64,000 nucleotides of DNA, taken from the NCBI RefSeq assembly GCF_002723955.1, contig NZ_BEWN01000001.1, forward strand, positions 372,001-436,000, read 5' to 3'. Below the pieces are notes generated by a model. It searched no databases. It was not told the origin of the DNA and saw only the letters and a list, made by a program, of their open reading frames with translations. The DNA comes from Gluconobacter frateurii (GTDB lineage Bacteria; Pseudomonadota; Alphaproteobacteria; Acetobacterales; Acetobacteraceae). The translations under genes were made by a program, and so were the position numbers. Positions 9,380 to 19,033 of this stretch are shown piece after piece; positions within the stretch are counted from its first letter, which is position 1; every line of letters starts with the position of its first letter.

Positions 9380-10261
9380 ATGGCCCTGTCCCGTCCCCTT
9401 CGCGCGCTGATGCTCGGAACGGCGTTTTCTGTGCTTTGCCCTGTCCTGCCGGCTCTGGCGCAGGACGCATCGGATGGCGGGGGGATTTCCTCTCGCGAGG
9501 CGATTGCCCTTCAGGATGAAATTGCATCATTGCGGCAGCAGCTTTCGCAGATCCAGAACAGTGGACCTTTGCCTGCACCTAGTTCCTCATCCTCCCGAGG
9601 TTCGTCTGGTAGCGGCGACGGAAGCATGGTTGCCCAACTTCTGGAGCGTGTTTCGGCTCTCGAAGAGCAGAACCGTCAGATGCGTGGAGAACTGGACCAG
9701 TTAACGAACGCACAGAAGGAAACACAGGCCAATCTGTCCAAGCAGATCTCTGACATGCAGTTTGCGTCTCAGAATGGCGGCGGCGGGACACAGGCAGCGG
9801 CGCCCACAGCATCGGCGCCGCCGAGTGCAAAGGTGGCTGAAGCGGAAGCCCCGGCTGCCGGAGACGCAGCACCCAAGACGGCCCTTGAGGCGCTGAAACT
9901 TGGTAATGCCGCGCTGAAGGCCGGCAAATACGACGACGCTGAAACGAATGCGCGCTTTGCCATCAAGACGGCCAAAAGCGCGTCGGGCAAAATGGATTCC
10001 CAGTTCCTTCTGGCCCAGTCCCTCGCAGGTCAGAAGCAGTATCGTGAGTCGGCTGTGGCTTATTACGATGCCTATAACAAAGCTCCGAAGTCTCCCAAGG
10101 CTCAGGACTCTCTGCTGGGCGTTGCAGCCTCCCTTCTGGCGATGGGCGACAAGAATTCCGCCTGTCAGGCACTCGACAAGCTAAAGGACGAGTTTCCAAC
10201 GCCCACGCCTCGTGTGAAGTCTGCCGCTGCGACGTTCCGTGGACGTGCAGCCTGTCACTGA
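9380..10261 (+). CDS. cpoB: Cell division coordinator CpoB (YbgF), Tol-Pal associated
   Basis: CpoB is a periplasmic protein that ties peptidoglycan synthesis to outer-membrane constriction. The 293-residue product has a signal peptide (about 1-27, ending PALAQD), a coiled-coil region (about 38-120), a proline/alanine-rich linker and C-terminal tetratricopeptide-type repeats (about 165-290). I chose the ATG at 9380, preceded by AGGAG, over an upstream start at 9353 that would spoil the signal peptide. Its position after pal supports the assignment. It overlaps tilS by 23 bp. Confidence 0.92.
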   Translation: MALSRPLRALMLGTAFSVLCPVLPALAQDASDGGGISSREAIALQDEIASLRQQLSQIQNSGPLPAPSSSSSRGSSGSGDGSMVAQLLERVSALEEQNRQMRGELDQLTNAQKETQANLSKQISDMQFASQNGGGGTQAAAPTASAPPSAKVAEAEAPAAGDAAPKTALEALKLGNAALKAGKYDDAETNARFAIKTAKSASGKMDSQFLLAQSLAGQKQYRESAVAYYDAYNKAPKSPKAQDSLLGVAASLLAMGDKNSACQALDKLKDEFPTPTPRVKSAAATFRGRAACH

Positions 10262-11483
10262 CCTGAACGCTCCTGTCGGGGCGGACGAGTTTTCCGCCCT
10301 GATGGAAAATGTAGGGCCATGGTTGCCTGATGTGCCTGAGGCTCCTGTCGGGCTTGCTGTTTCGGGTGGGGGTGATTCCCTGGCTTTGGCATGGCTGGCA
10401 AAACGCTGGCGGCGGCATGTTCTGGCTTTTGTGGTGGATCATGCTTTGCGGCCCGAGTCCGGTGCCGAGGCACTTCTGACGGTAGAGCGGTTGGAGGCTC
10501 TGGGACTTCAGGCACGTGTTCTGACACTGGCGCCATTTCCCAAGGGTAGACTTCAGGAACGTGCAAGGGATGCGCGTTTTGCAGCTTTGGAAGAGGCCTG
10601 TGTCGAGGCCGGATGCCTGGATCTTCTGGTGGCTCATCATCTCCATGATCAGGATGAAACGGTCTGGATGCGGCAGCATGCTGGCAGCGGCTGGCGAGGG
10701 CTGGCGGGGATGGAAGCGACATCCCTTCGCGGTCGTGTCAGGATCGTCCGGCCTTGCCTGACACTTCACCCGGAGCGGTTGCGTGCGACGTTGCGTGCGG
10801 CTGGTCTTATGTGGATTGAGGACCCTTCCAATCAGAACAGGCGCTTTGAGCGTGTCCGGTGGCGCCAGGATCTGTTTCCGACGCAGCGGGAAGAAGCCCG
10901 GGAGTGGCAGGTCGCAGCACAAAGTTATCGTCATTCTGAAGATGAGATACTGGCGGCCTTGCTCGCAGAAAATGCGGTCTGGCATTCCACAGGCTGGGTT
11001 CATCTGAAACCTGCGGGGATTTGTGAAAACACGCTTTCAGCGCTGATCCGTCTGGTCTCTGGACGTCCATATCGTCCCTCCCGTGGACAGGTGCTCGCTC
11101 TTGCGCAACAGGGGCACGGAACGCTGGCTGGTGTCATCATGCGTCCAGCAGGCCGTTTCGGTGAAGGTGTGATGCTTGTCCGTGAGGAGCGGGCGGTTCA
11201 GCGTCCTGTTGTGGCTGAGACTGGAGCTTTGTGGGACAGGCGTTGGCGTTGTGATGCGGACGGTCTTCCGACTGACTGTCTGATCGGTGCCTTGGGTGAC
11301 GGGGCCTTGAAGATGGATACCAGAAGGCTTGGCTTGCCTCTGGGAGCCCTGAGAACTCTACCTGCTCTTTGGCAGAACGGTCAGATCATCGGATTGCCTG
11401 ATGTTCTGAAGGAAGCCGGCGCTGTTCCTTTTCTGTGGGCAGGAGGGGTTCCTGCGACCGGAGAAAATGGTGCAACAGGGTGA
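10239..11483 (+). CDS. tilS: tRNA(Ile)-lysidine synthase TilS
   Basis: TilS attaches lysine to C34 of the CAU-anticodon isoleucine tRNA so that it reads AUA. The 414-residue protein has the N-type ATP pyrophosphatase P-loop SGGGDS (42-47) and further adenylation-domain motifs such as DHALRPES and [12 protein letters not shown]. The C-terminal part (about 230-414) is divergent. The start is a GTG inside the end of cpoB; a second GTG two codons later is equally possible. The cpoB-tilS-ftsH order is common in proteobacteria. Confidence 0.93.
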   Translation: MDVQPVTDLNAPVGADEFSALMENVGPWLPDVPEAPVGLAVSGGGDSLALAWLAKRWRRHVLAFVVDHALRPESGAEALLTVERLEALGLQARVLTLAPFPKGRLQERARDARFAALEEACVEAGCLDLLVAHHLHDQDETVWMRQHAGSGWRGLAGMEATSLRGRVRIVRPCLTLHPERLRATLRAAGLMWIEDPSNQNRRFERVRWRQDLFPTQREEAREWQVAAQSYRHSEDEILAALLAENAVWHSTGWVHLKPAGICENTLSALIRLVSGRPYRPSRGQVLALAQQGHGTLAGVIMRPAGRFGEGVMLVREERAVQRPVVAETGALWDRRWRCDADGLPTDCLIGALGDGALKMDTRRLGLPLGALRTLPALWQNGQIIGLPDVLKEAGAVPFLWAGGVPATGENGATG

Positions 11484-11500
11484 AAAGCGCACCAAAATGG

Positions 11501-11526
11501 CCTGAAATGCGTTTTCCTTCCCCCAA
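11501..11526 (+). promoter_or_regulatory. Possible heat-shock-type promoter for ftsH
   Basis: CCTGAAA (11501) and CCCCCA (11520) resemble the sigma-32 elements CTTGAAA and CCCCAT but are separated by only 12 bp. ftsH is a heat-shock gene in several proteobacteria, which makes the match plausible but not proven. Confidence 0.25.
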
Positions 11527-11651
11527 TGGGGTAGGAACGTGGGCTGGAGCGCCTATGTTATGAAGTCAACGCAGACTATGACGTCGGCCTGTTTGAGATG
11601 ATGAAGCCACGCTGCATCGGTTGGACAGTCTGAAGGACGACAGAGAACGAG

Positions 11652-13556
11652 ATGAACAATTTAGGCCGTAACGTTGCGATCTGGGTGGTCATCATCATGG
11701 TCGGAATGGCAGTGCTGACCGCCTTCCAGCCCGGTGGAAGCCAGCACGCTGCCCAGCAGATCGCTTATTCCGATTTTATCCATGATGTGGATGAGCACCA
11801 GGTTCGCTCGGTAGTGATTCAGGAACAGAATGTCTCTGGAACGCTGACGAACGGCACGTCTTTCGAGACCTATGCGCCGATGGATCCGGGCCTTCCGGCT
11901 CGTCTGACGAGTGCTGGCGTGGAAGTCACTGCCAAGCCGATGGATAGCGGTGAAAGCCCGATCCTGCGGTATGTCGGTGCTTACCTTCCGGTTCTGCTGC
12001 TGGTTGGCCTGTGCTTCATGGTGTTCCGCCAGATGCAGGCAGGCGGCGGCCGTGCCATGGGCTTCGGCAAGTCCAAAGCTCGTCTCCTGACGGAGAAGAC
12101 CGGTCGCGTCACGTTTGATGACGTTGCAGGTATTGACGAAGCCAAGGCCGAACTTGAGGAAATCGTTGAATTCCTCAAGGATCCGCAGAAGTTTACCCGT
12201 TTGGGCGGCAAAATCCCCAAGGGGGCTCTGCTGGTCGGTCCTCCGGGTACGGGTAAGACGCTTCTGGCTCGAGCCATTGCTGGGGAGGCAAACGTCCCGT
12301 TCTTTACGATCTCTGGTTCAGACTTCGTAGAGATGTTCGTGGGTGTTGGTGCATCGCGTGTGCGCGACATGTTCGAGCAGGGCAAAAAGGCTGCGCCGTG
12401 CATCATCTTCATCGATGAAATCGACGCGGTCGGTCGCCATCGTGGCGCTGGCCTTGGCGGTGGTAACGACGAGCGCGAGCAGACACTGAACCAGATGCTG
12501 GTTGAGATGGATGGTTTTGAAAGCAACGAGGGCGTTATCCTCATTGCCGCAACGAACCGTCCGGACGTGCTTGATCCAGCTCTGTTGCGTCCAGGCCGCT
12601 TTGACCGTCAGGTTGTCGTGCCGAACCCGGATGTAGCCGGTCGTGAGAAGATCCTGCGCGTTCACATGAAAAAGGTGCCGCTGTCTTCTGATGTGGATCC
12701 AAAGGTGATCGCTCGCGGCACGCCGGGCTTCTCGGGTGCGGATCTGTCCAATCTTGTGAATGAAGCCGCACTGATGTCGGCCCGTCAGGGACGTCGGACG
12801 GTTGGTATGGCTCAGTTCGAGGAAGCCAAAGACAAGGTTATGATGGGTGCGGAACGTCGCTCCATGGTCATGACCGAAGATGAAAAGCGTTCTACGGCTT
12901 ATCATGAGTCCGGGCATGCCATCTGTGCCATCTTCACCCCGGGCAGCGACCCGATTCACAAGGCAACGATTGTGCCGCGTGGTCGTGCGTTGGGCCTGGT
13001 GATGACGCTGCCGGAGAAGGATAATATCTCCTACAGCCGGAAATGGTGCCTTGCCCGTCTCGTGATCGCCATGGGTGGTCGTGTGGCTGAAGAAATCATC
13101 TTCGGTCCCGAAGAAGTCAGTGCGGGTGCGTCGGGCGACATCAAGAGTGCCACTGATCTGGCACGCCGGATGGTGACCGAATGGGGCATGAGCGATAAGC
13201 TCGGTATGATCTCCTACGGTGATAACGGTCAGGAAGTGTTCCTGGGTCATTCCGTGACGCAGAACAAGAACCTGTCCGAGCAGACGGCCCGTGAGATCGA
13301 CACGGAGATCAAGGTACTCATCGACACGGCTTATCAGCAGGCGCGTGAGCTTCTTCTGACGCATATCGATGATCTGCATCGTCTGACAGCAGCGCTTCTT
13401 GAGTATGAGACGCTGACGGGTGATGACGTAGGCCGTATCATGCGCGGTGAGGCTATTGAGCGCGCTTCGGACGACGAACAGTTGCCCGATAATCGCCGTG
13501 CTTCTGTTCCAACAACACGTCCAGGCGCGTTTGATCCGGCTCCACAGGCGGGCTAA
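11652..13556 (+). CDS. ftsH: ATP-dependent zinc metalloprotease FtsH
   Basis: FtsH is the hexameric inner-membrane AAA+ protease that removes damaged membrane proteins and short-lived regulators. The 634 residues contain two membrane segments (about 6-25 and 107-126) flanking a periplasmic domain, Walker A GPPGTGKT (196-203), Walker B with IDEIDAVG, and the zinc-protease motif HESGH (418-422). The length is normal. A strong terminator follows the stop, so glmM is probably transcribed separately. The 168 bp upstream leaves room for its own promoter. Confidence 0.98.
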   Translation: MNNLGRNVAIWVVIIMVGMAVLTAFQPGGSQHAAQQIAYSDFIHDVDEHQVRSVVIQEQNVSGTLTNGTSFETYAPMDPGLPARLTSAGVEVTAKPMDSGESPILRYVGAYLPVLLLVGLCFMVFRQMQAGGGRAMGFGKSKARLLTEKTGRVTFDDVAGIDEAKAELEEIVEFLKDPQKFTRLGGKIPKGALLVGPPGTGKTLLARAIAGEANVPFFTISGSDFVEMFVGVGASRVRDMFEQGKKAAPCIIFIDEIDAVGRHRGAGLGGGNDEREQTLNQMLVEMDGFESNEGVILIAATNRPDVLDPALLRPGRFDRQVVVPNPDVAGREKILRVHMKKVPLSSDVDPKVIARGTPGFSGADLSNLVNEAALMSARQGRRTVGMAQFEEAKDKVMMGAERRSMVMTEDEKRSTAYHESGHAICAIFTPGSDPIHKATIVPRGRALGLVMTLPEKDNISYSRKWCLARLVIAMGGRVAEEIIFGPEEVSAGASGDIKSATDLARRMVTEWGMSDKLGMISYGDNGQEVFLGHSVTQNKNLSEQTAREIDTEIKVLIDTAYQQARELLLTHIDDLHRLTAALLEYETLTGDDVGRIMRGEAIERASDDEQLPDNRRASVPTTRPGAFDPAPQAG

Positions 13557-13578
13557 TCAGACCGTTAACCGCACCATC

Positions 13579-13625
13579 AGGCGCGTCATTGAGGGGTTTC
13601 CCCCTCGATGCCGCGCCTTTTTCTT
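13579..13625 (+). terminator. Rho-independent terminator after ftsH
   Basis: A two-part stem (AGGCGCG with CGCGCCT, then GAGGGG with CCCCTC, separated by small internal loops) is followed by TTTTCTT. It ends 25 bp before the glmM start. Confidence 0.85.
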
Positions 13626-13649
13626 ATCTATTGAGACATGCAGGATTTC

Positions 13650-15014
13650 ATGACCATGGCCAGCAAGAGGGCACTGTTCGGTACGGACGGGATCAGGGGA
13701 ACAGCCAATACCGCACCGATGACGGTAGAGGTTGCCCAGAAACTCGGACAGGCGGCCGGGCTGCACTTCATGCGCAATCAGAGCCGCCGACACAGTGTTG
13801 TTCTGGGCAAGGACACGCGTCTGTCGGGCTACATGATTGAGTGCGCGCTTGTAGCCGGGTTTCTATCTGCGGGCATGGATGTCATTCTTGTTGGTCCGCT
13901 GCCGACGCCAGCCATTGCCATGCTGACACGGTCACTCCGGGCCGATCTCGGGGTGATGATTTCCGCATCCCATAACCCCTTCACGGATAACGGTATCAAG
14001 CTGTTTGGGCCGGATGGGTTCAAACTTTCCGATGACGTTGAAGGAGAGATCGAGACCCTGATGGGTGAGGACTTGTCTGGGCGCCTGGCGTCTCCGGAGC
14101 AGATTGGTCGGGCTTCACGTCTGAACGATGCAGCGGGCCGTTACATTGAGAATGCCAAGGCCTCGTTCCCTCGTGGGTTGCGTCTTGATGGACTGAAGAT
14201 TGTTCTCGATTGTGCGAATGGCTCGGCCTATCGCGTAGCGCCGACGGCTTTGTGGGAGCTTGGGGCGGAAGTCATTAAGATTGGATGCTCTCCAGATGGT
14301 CTGAACATCAACGACGGTGTGGGTTCAACGCATCCAGAGAAACTTTGTGCGGCCGTAAAGGAGCATAAGGCAGATTTCGGAATTGCTCTGGATGGTGATG
14401 CTGACCGCGTACTGATCGCCGATGAGAACGGTACCCTGGTCGATGGAGACCAGATCCTCGGTCTGATTGCCAAATTCTGGAAGCAGCATGATCGCCTCCG
14501 CAGCACGACTGTTGTGGCGACCGTCATGTCCAACATGGGGCTGGAGAAGGCACTTTCAGAAGTAGGGCTGGAACTCCAGCGGACCGCCGTTGGTGACCGC
14601 TATGTTGTTGAGCGGATGCGCGAGAATGGTGGCAATCTCGGTGGTGAGCAATCCGGGCATATGGTGTTGTCCGATTATGCCACGACGGGCGACGGTCTGA
14701 TTGCTGCATTGCAGGTGCTGGCCGTGTCAGTTGAAACCAAAAAACCAGCTAGCGAAATCTGCAAGGTCTTTGAGCCGTTTCCGCAGCTTCTGAAAAATGT
14801 GCGCTATTCGGGTGTGAGCCCGCTGAGCAGTCCTGAACTGGCTGCTGCGAAATCCTGGGCTGAAGAGCGTCTTGCAGGTCGGGGGCGTCTGGTTTTGAGG
14901 GCTAGCGGAACGGAGCCGCTGATCCGCGTTATGGCGGAAGCTGAAGACGAGACTCTCGTTGTTGAAGTTGTGGACCATGTCTGTGACGCGATCCGCGCCA
15001 TTACGGGAAACTAA
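13650..15014 (+). CDS. glmM: Phosphoglucosamine mutase GlmM
   Basis: GlmM converts glucosamine-6-phosphate to glucosamine-1-phosphate, feeding UDP-GlcNAc for peptidoglycan and lipopolysaccharide. The 454-residue product has the family N-terminus LFGTDGIRG, the phosphoserine loop SASHNP with catalytic S107, the metal loop DGDADR, and the C-terminal phosphate-binding [14 protein letters not shown]. Three in-frame ATGs (13638, 13650, 13656) are possible; an AGGA at 13642-13645 suits the latter two. thiD begins 3 bp after the stop. Confidence 0.96.
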   Translation: MTMASKRALFGTDGIRGTANTAPMTVEVAQKLGQAAGLHFMRNQSRRHSVVLGKDTRLSGYMIECALVAGFLSAGMDVILVGPLPTPAIAMLTRSLRADLGVMISASHNPFTDNGIKLFGPDGFKLSDDVEGEIETLMGEDLSGRLASPEQIGRASRLNDAAGRYIENAKASFPRGLRLDGLKIVLDCANGSAYRVAPTALWELGAEVIKIGCSPDGLNINDGVGSTHPEKLCAAVKEHKADFGIALDGDADRVLIADENGTLVDGDQILGLIAKFWKQHDRLRSTTVVATVMSNMGLEKALSEVGLELQRTAVGDRYVVERMRENGGNLGGEQSGHMVLSDYATTGDGLIAALQVLAVSVETKKPASEICKVFEPFPQLLKNVRYSGVSPLSSPELAAAKSWAEERLAGRGRLVLRASGTEPLIRVMAEAEDETLVVEVVDHVCDAIRAITGN

Positions 15015-15017
15015 GCG

Positions 15018-15827
15018 ATGATCGGCCGGGTTTTGACCATTGCCGGAAGTGATTCAGGCGGAGGAGCTGGAATTCAGGCTGATCTCAAGACTGTAACGGC
15101 GCTTGGCGGATTTGGCATGAGCGCCATTACAGCTTTGACCGCTCAGAACACGTTGGGCGTCTTTGGTGTTGAAGCTGTGTCGCCTGCGTTTGTGCTTCAG
15201 CAGATGCAGGTTGTTCTGGATGATCTTGGAACGGACTGCTGCAAGACAGGCATGCTGGCAAATGCCGCAATCGTTCATGTCATAGCAGATGAATTGGGTC
15301 GGCGGTCAGAGCTGCCGCTTGTGCTTGATCCTGTCATGGTTTCCACAAGTGGCTCTGTTTTACTCGATCCCGAAGCAGTGGAAGCCGTGATGACACGCCT
15401 GCTTCCTCGCGCTCTGGTTGTAACGCCGAATATTCCCGAAGCTGAAGTTATGACCGGGCAGGTCATCGCCGATCTGCGTGGGATGCGATCTGCGGCGCAG
15501 GTATTGCAGGAAAAAGGTGCAGGAGCCGTTCTGCTCAAAGGGGGACATCTTCATGGAGATGAACTTGAAGACCTTCTGGTCTTTCCCGATGGGCGCGAAG
15601 TTGTTCTTCGTGGTGAAAGGATAAAGACCCGTCATACGCATGGCACGGGGTGCACTCTGGCGAGTGCGATTGCGACGGGTGTCGCGCAGGGTATGAGTCT
15701 GGAGGGTGCGGTTGTGCGTGGAAACCAGTATCTCAAACTTGCGCTGTTACATGCGCCCAAATTGGGGCGGGGACACGGGCCGGTCGATCATGGTGTGACG
15801 ATCCGGCCTGAATGGCACCAATCCTGA
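15018..15827 (+). CDS. thiD: Hydroxymethylpyrimidine/phosphomethylpyrimidine kinase ThiD
   Basis: ThiD phosphorylates HMP and then HMP-phosphate to the pyrophosphate used for thiamine synthesis. The 269 residues have the ribokinase-like fold signatures: TIAGSDSGGGAGIQADLKT at the N-terminus, VVTPNIPEAEVMTG in the middle and the anion hole/catalytic stretch HTHGTGCTLASAIA near the C-terminus. No thiamine riboswitch is visible because the gene follows glmM by only 3 bp and is probably co-transcribed with it. It converges with the ctrA-type gene. Confidence 0.95.
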   Translation: MIGRVLTIAGSDSGGGAGIQADLKTVTALGGFGMSAITALTAQNTLGVFGVEAVSPAFVLQQMQVVLDDLGTDCCKTGMLANAAIVHVIADELGRRSELPLVLDPVMVSTSGSVLLDPEAVEAVMTRLLPRALVVTPNIPEAEVMTGQVIADLRGMRSAAQVLQEKGAGAVLLKGGHLHGDELEDLLVFPDGREVVLRGERIKTRHTHGTGCTLASAIATGVAQGMSLEGAVVRGNQYLKLALLHAPKLGRGHGPVDHGVTIRPEWHQS

Positions 15828-15836
15828 ACGCTGCTT

Positions 15837-16580
15837 TCAGGCGAGTGTTGTAATGGGTTGAACTGCGCGCGGGGGCTCGGCCTGAAGAGTGGAAGTAGCT
15901 TCGACGTTTTGTTCGTCACGCAGAATATATCCACGCCCCCAGACCGTTGCGATCAGATTTCCAGCTCCGGCTTTTTGCAGCTTGCGGCGAAGCTTGCAGA
16001 TGAACACATCGATAATTTTCATTTCTGGCTCATCGATGCCGCCGTACAGGTGATTCAGAAAGGCGTCTTTCGTCAGGACTGAGCCCTTGCGGATAACCAG
16101 CAGTTCCAGAATGGCATATTCCTTGCCAGTCAGGTGCAGGGCTGTTCCGTCAACCGTGACGTTCTTGCCGTTCAGATCGAGTTCCAGATTTCCAACCCGC
16201 AGGCAGGGTTCGGCAAATCCGCGAGAGCGGCGCATGACTGCCTGAAGGCGAGCGATCAGTTCGCCGGGATCGTAAGGCTTCGTCATGTAGTCATCCGCGC
16301 CCATCGAGAATGCCCGGATCTTGGCTTGTGGACGGAGCAGGGCGGACAGAACGAGAATAGGCGTTGTAATGCGGGCGGAGCGGACCCGGCGGATGACGTC
16401 ATATCCCTCAATGTCGTTCAGCATCAGTTCGAGAACCATCACGTCGTAATCGTAATGGCGGAGCATCTCGATGGCTTCTTCACCTGATGCCGTGTGATCC
16501 ACGGTGAAAGCGGCTGTCCGCAGGATCTGGGACAGAGTGGCTGCGGCCTGAAGATCACTGTCGACAAGAAGGATACGCAT
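15837..16580 (-). CDS. ctrA: CtrA-family response regulator with Glu at the phospho-acceptor site
   Basis: An OmpR-type regulator: receiver domain (about 1-115) and winged-helix DNA-binding domain (about 125-230) containing HLTGKEY, FLNHLYGG and KIIDVFICKLR, near identical to what I know of Caulobacter CtrA, the master regulator of cell cycle and flagellar genes. The ATG at 16580 (GGGAG upstream) aligns it with CtrA without gaps. In that numbering the phosphorylated Asp51 is Glu (MVLELML) and the acidic pair reads D7-S8 rather than E7-D8, while the conserved Lys (MTKPY) remains. A C-terminal tail of about 20 residues ends in LA. It diverges from fliI-fliJ, synteny that fits CtrA. It may be an ortholog that no longer needs phosphorylation, or a paralog. 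Confidence 0.88.
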   Translation of the reverse strand: MRILLVDSDLQAAATLSQILRTAAFTVDHTASGEEAIEMLRHYDYDVMVLELMLNDIEGYDVIRRVRSARITTPILVLSALLRPQAKIRAFSMGADDYMTKPYDPGELIARLQAVMRRSRGFAEPCLRVGNLELDLNGKNVTVDGTALHLTGKEYAILELLVIRKGSVLTKDAFLNHLYGGIDEPEMKIIDVFICKLRRKLQKAGAGNLIATVWGRGYILRDEQNVEATSTLQAEPPRAVQPITTLA

Positions 16581-16694
16581 GTTTTTCAACTCCCGGATTG
16601 GTGAAGTAATGGTTACTACCTAAGGTTGTGCATGTCGATAGACATAAACCAAAAAGCGTAAATTTTTCATCATTCCTTCATTAAGTGTGTTCGC

Positions 16695-16710
16695 TTCAGG
16701 TTTTGTTAAC
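16695..16710 (+). promoter_or_regulatory. Candidate CtrA-binding site between ctrA and fliI
   Basis: TTCA, seven bases, then TTAAC: one mismatch to the CtrA consensus TTAA-N7-TTAAC. It lies 24 bp upstream of the fliI start and about 115 bp upstream of the ctrA-type gene, within their shared 153 bp divergent promoter region. Confidence 0.45.
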
Positions 16711-16733
16711 TCTCTCGGTTTAGCGTTCGAAAA

Positions 16734-18110
16734 ATGATTGAAGCCGCCAAAAAACAGGAAAAAAAGGCGATTTCCGGCCGTCTCAAAGGACTGCTGGAAA
16801 AGGTGGCACCCTTGCAACCTGACGGTGCAGTGGGGACGGTCCAAGACGTAACTGGGTTGTGTGTAACAATTCGCGGGCTGGAAGGATTCGTTTCAATCGG
16901 AGATCGAATCGCAATCCGTTCTCGTTCCGGGAGCCTCATACAGTCAGAGGTTGTAGGGTTTCATGATGCACATGCTCGGGTCATGGCTTTTGGCAGTCTC
17001 GAAGGTATCGGGCCGGGTTGTGAGGCGCGTATTCCCCTGAGCCGTCAGTCTTCGGCGTCTCTTGGAGTTAATGAAAGCTGGCTGGGGCGTGTTGTCGATC
17101 CGCTTGGCGTGCCGATGGACGGGAAAGGGGCCTTGGTTCCCGCTCTGGATCAGCAACCTGTTCTCAATTCCCCTCCCAATGCTGCAACGCGCGCAAGGCT
17201 TGGAGACAGGATCGATCTGGGCGTCAGGGCCCTTGATGCGTTTACAACCTGTCGGCGCGGTCAAAGGCTAGGCCTGTTCGCAGGATCCGGTGTTGGTAAG
17301 TCGACGCTGTTGTCCATGCTGGCGCGGGGAGCAGACTGTGACGTCGCGGTGATTGCGCTTGTTGGTGAGCGAGGCCGCGAGGTTCGCGAGTTTATTGAAG
17401 ACGACCTTGGCCCGGAAGGTCTTGCGCGAAGCGTTGTTGTGATTGCGACCTCCGACACGCCACCATTGATGCGGCGGGACGCTGCTGTCTCTGCCATGGC
17501 GATCGCCGAGCATTTCAGGGATCAGGGCAAATCGGTCCTTCTTCTGATGGATAGCGTAACCCGTTATTGCATGGCCTTGCGAGAAATTGGTCTGTCAGCA
17601 GGGGAGCCACCTGCAACCCGCGGGTATCCGCCTTCGGTTTTTGCGGAACTGCCAAAGCTTCTGGAGCGTGCGGGGCCTGGCTATCCGGGCAAGGGAATGA
17701 TTACGGCTCTGTTTACGGTTCTGGTGGAAGGTGACGATCACAACGAGCCTGTTGCTGATGCGGTGCGTGGTATTCTGGATGGGCACATCGTTCTTGATCG
17801 AAAGATCGGAGAGCAAGGACGCTATCCGGCTATCGACGTGTTGCGGTCTCTGTCCCGGGCAGTGCCTGGGTGTAATTCCGCAGAGGAAAACAGGCTAACG
17901 CGCCAGGCGCGCGCGACCATGGCAACCTATGAGCGCATGGCCGACATGATCCGGCTGGGTGCCTACAAACCGGGGACGGAGAAAGATGTGGACGAGGCGA
18001 TCCGCCTTATGCCTCAGCTTGATGCATTTCTGTCTCAGGGGAAAAACGAACGCTCGGGGTGTCTGGATGCCTTTGAGCAGCTTGCAACCATCATGGGCGC
18101 GACCGCCTGA
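16734..18110 (+). CDS. fliI: Flagellum-specific ATPase FliI
   Basis: FliI is the soluble ATPase of the flagellar type III export apparatus, related to the F1 beta subunit. The 458-residue protein has an N-terminal barrel domain, Walker A GSGVGKST (184-191), the conserved GERGREVREF stretch, Walker B with LLLMDSVTR, and the export-ATPase signature around GEPPATRGYPPSVFAELP. The ATG at 16734 has only a weak ribosome site, so the precise start is less sure. fliJ follows after 19 bp. No other flagellar gene lies in the window. Confidence 0.95.
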   Translation: MIEAAKKQEKKAISGRLKGLLEKVAPLQPDGAVGTVQDVTGLCVTIRGLEGFVSIGDRIAIRSRSGSLIQSEVVGFHDAHARVMAFGSLEGIGPGCEARIPLSRQSSASLGVNESWLGRVVDPLGVPMDGKGALVPALDQQPVLNSPPNAATRARLGDRIDLGVRALDAFTTCRRGQRLGLFAGSGVGKSTLLSMLARGADCDVAVIALVGERGREVREFIEDDLGPEGLARSVVVIATSDTPPLMRRDAAVSAMAIAEHFRDQGKSVLLLMDSVTRYCMALREIGLSAGEPPATRGYPPSVFAELPKLLERAGPGYPGKGMITALFTVLVEGDDHNEPVADAVRGILDGHIVLDRKIGEQGRYPAIDVLRSLSRAVPGCNSAEENRLTRQARATMATYERMADMIRLGAYKPGTEKDVDEAIRLMPQLDAFLSQGKNERSGCLDAFEQLATIMGATA

Positions 18111-18129
18111 CCCTTCTCGGAGAAAAGCA

Positions 18130-18555
18130 ATGCGGCAGATGCCACTTGAGGTTCTGCGTCGTCTGAGACGTCACGAACTTGCAGATGTGGAAAAGGCTTT
18201 TGCAGAGGCCGTGGCGCGGGAAACTGCCGCAGAAACGGTGCTTGGTCAAAAGCATCAACAATTGCTGATGGAACAGAAGCTGGCTTCTGATCCGACTGCG
18301 GATGATGAGGCCGTTGAGGCTTTCAGTCGCTGGCTGCCCGTTGGCCAACGGGCCATTTCTGAGGCTCAGGAAAAATGCCGTCAGGCAGCAATGGACAGAG
18401 ACTGCATCAGGTCAGCTCTTCTGATGGCGCAGGCGGCCCTGAAGGCCGTGGAAAAGCTGGAAGAAAAACAGCGGGGTGAAATTCAGCAGCATCTTCTTCG
18501 CAAAGAGCAGGCTGCTCTGGATGAACTGGCTCTGAGGCAACGAAGCCTAAACTGA
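18130..18555 (+). CDS. fliJ: Flagellar export chaperone FliJ-like coiled-coil protein
   Basis: A 141-residue, highly charged, alanine/glutamine/glutamate-rich helical protein with the heptad-like composition of FliJ, which stimulates FliI and recycles export chaperones. FliJ sequences are poorly conserved, so the call depends on size, coiled-coil character and its place 19 bp after fliI. I chose the ATG at 18130 (GGAGA upstream) rather than one inside fliI. Its 3' end overlaps the convergent next gene by 9 bp. Confidence 0.8.
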   Translation: MRQMPLEVLRRLRRHELADVEKAFAEAVARETAAETVLGQKHQQLLMEQKLASDPTADDEAVEAFSRWLPVGQRAISEAQEKCRQAAMDRDCIRSALLMAQAALKAVEKLEEKQRGEIQQHLLRKEQAALDELALRQRSLN

Positions 18556-18963
18556 TCCGTCGCCCCGAAGCATCCCCACCAGATGGTCTGCGGTTCCGAT
18601 CAGAGCGCAGGCGACTGGATGCGTCTCGTCTCTCACGAACGCCAGAATCAAGGTGGGATTGCTGGGGAAAAGGTCGCTTTCCAGACTGATAACGGGTGCG
18701 GTCTTGCCTTCGTTCTGAGCCGCTTCAGCTGCGTGAGCCAAAATGCGGGTGACGGCTTTTTCAAGAGCGGGAAGCACGATGAGATGAGGGGCGGCATGGT
18801 TGTCAGCATGCGCTGTAATGAGTTCATCCCATCCTGCTTTCGTGACGAAGGCTGGAATACCGTCAGGCGGTGTTTCGCGTTCGGCACGAAGAATGGCGCC
18901 AGATTGGGCCAGGCCAAGAATATTGACGGATGGAAGCGTAGAGGGATCGAGCATCACGGACAT
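18547..18963 (-). CDS. Hypothetical protein, 138 aa
   Basis: I do not recognise this protein. It is a soluble-looking 138-residue product without signal peptide or membrane segment, rich in Ala, Leu and Pro, with an alternating pattern (about 60-125: LIVLPALEKAV, VISLES, LILAFVRDE) that suggests a small alpha/beta fold. It converges with fliJ, overlapping by 9 bp. A plus-strand frame on the same DNA (18583-19074) has a less protein-like composition, so I favour this strand. It might be flagellum-related by position only. Confidence 0.55.
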   Translation of the reverse strand: MSVMLDPSTLPSVNILGLAQSGAILRAERETPPDGIPAFVTKAGWDELITAHADNHAAPHLIVLPALEKAVTRILAHAAEAAQNEGKTAPVISLESDLFPSNPTLILAFVRDETHPVACALIGTADHLVGMLRGDGSV

Positions 18964-18998
18964 GGCGCTGTTTTACCAGCGCTGCGTCCGGAAAAGAA

Positions 18999-19025
18999 GG
19001 CATACCCTTTCCAGAAGGGTATGCC
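18999..19025 (-). terminator. Rho-independent terminator (minus strand)
   Basis: A perfect 11 bp stem, GGCATACCCTT with AAGGGTATGCC and a 5-base loop, followed on the minus strand by TTCTTTTC. It lies just after the stop of the exported unknown protein at 19034. Confidence 0.75.
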
Positions 19026-19033
19026 GGAAGACA

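Noticed and set aside
15001-15030. Thiamine (TPP) riboswitch for thiD
   Set aside because: thiD starts 3 bp after glmM, leaving no room for the aptamer, and no CUGAGA-type element is seen.
16681-16722. Additional CtrA half-sites (TTAAG at 16681 and TTTAG at 16719)
   Set aside because: Spacing to any partner half-site is not 7 bp, so only the 16695-16710 site is kept.
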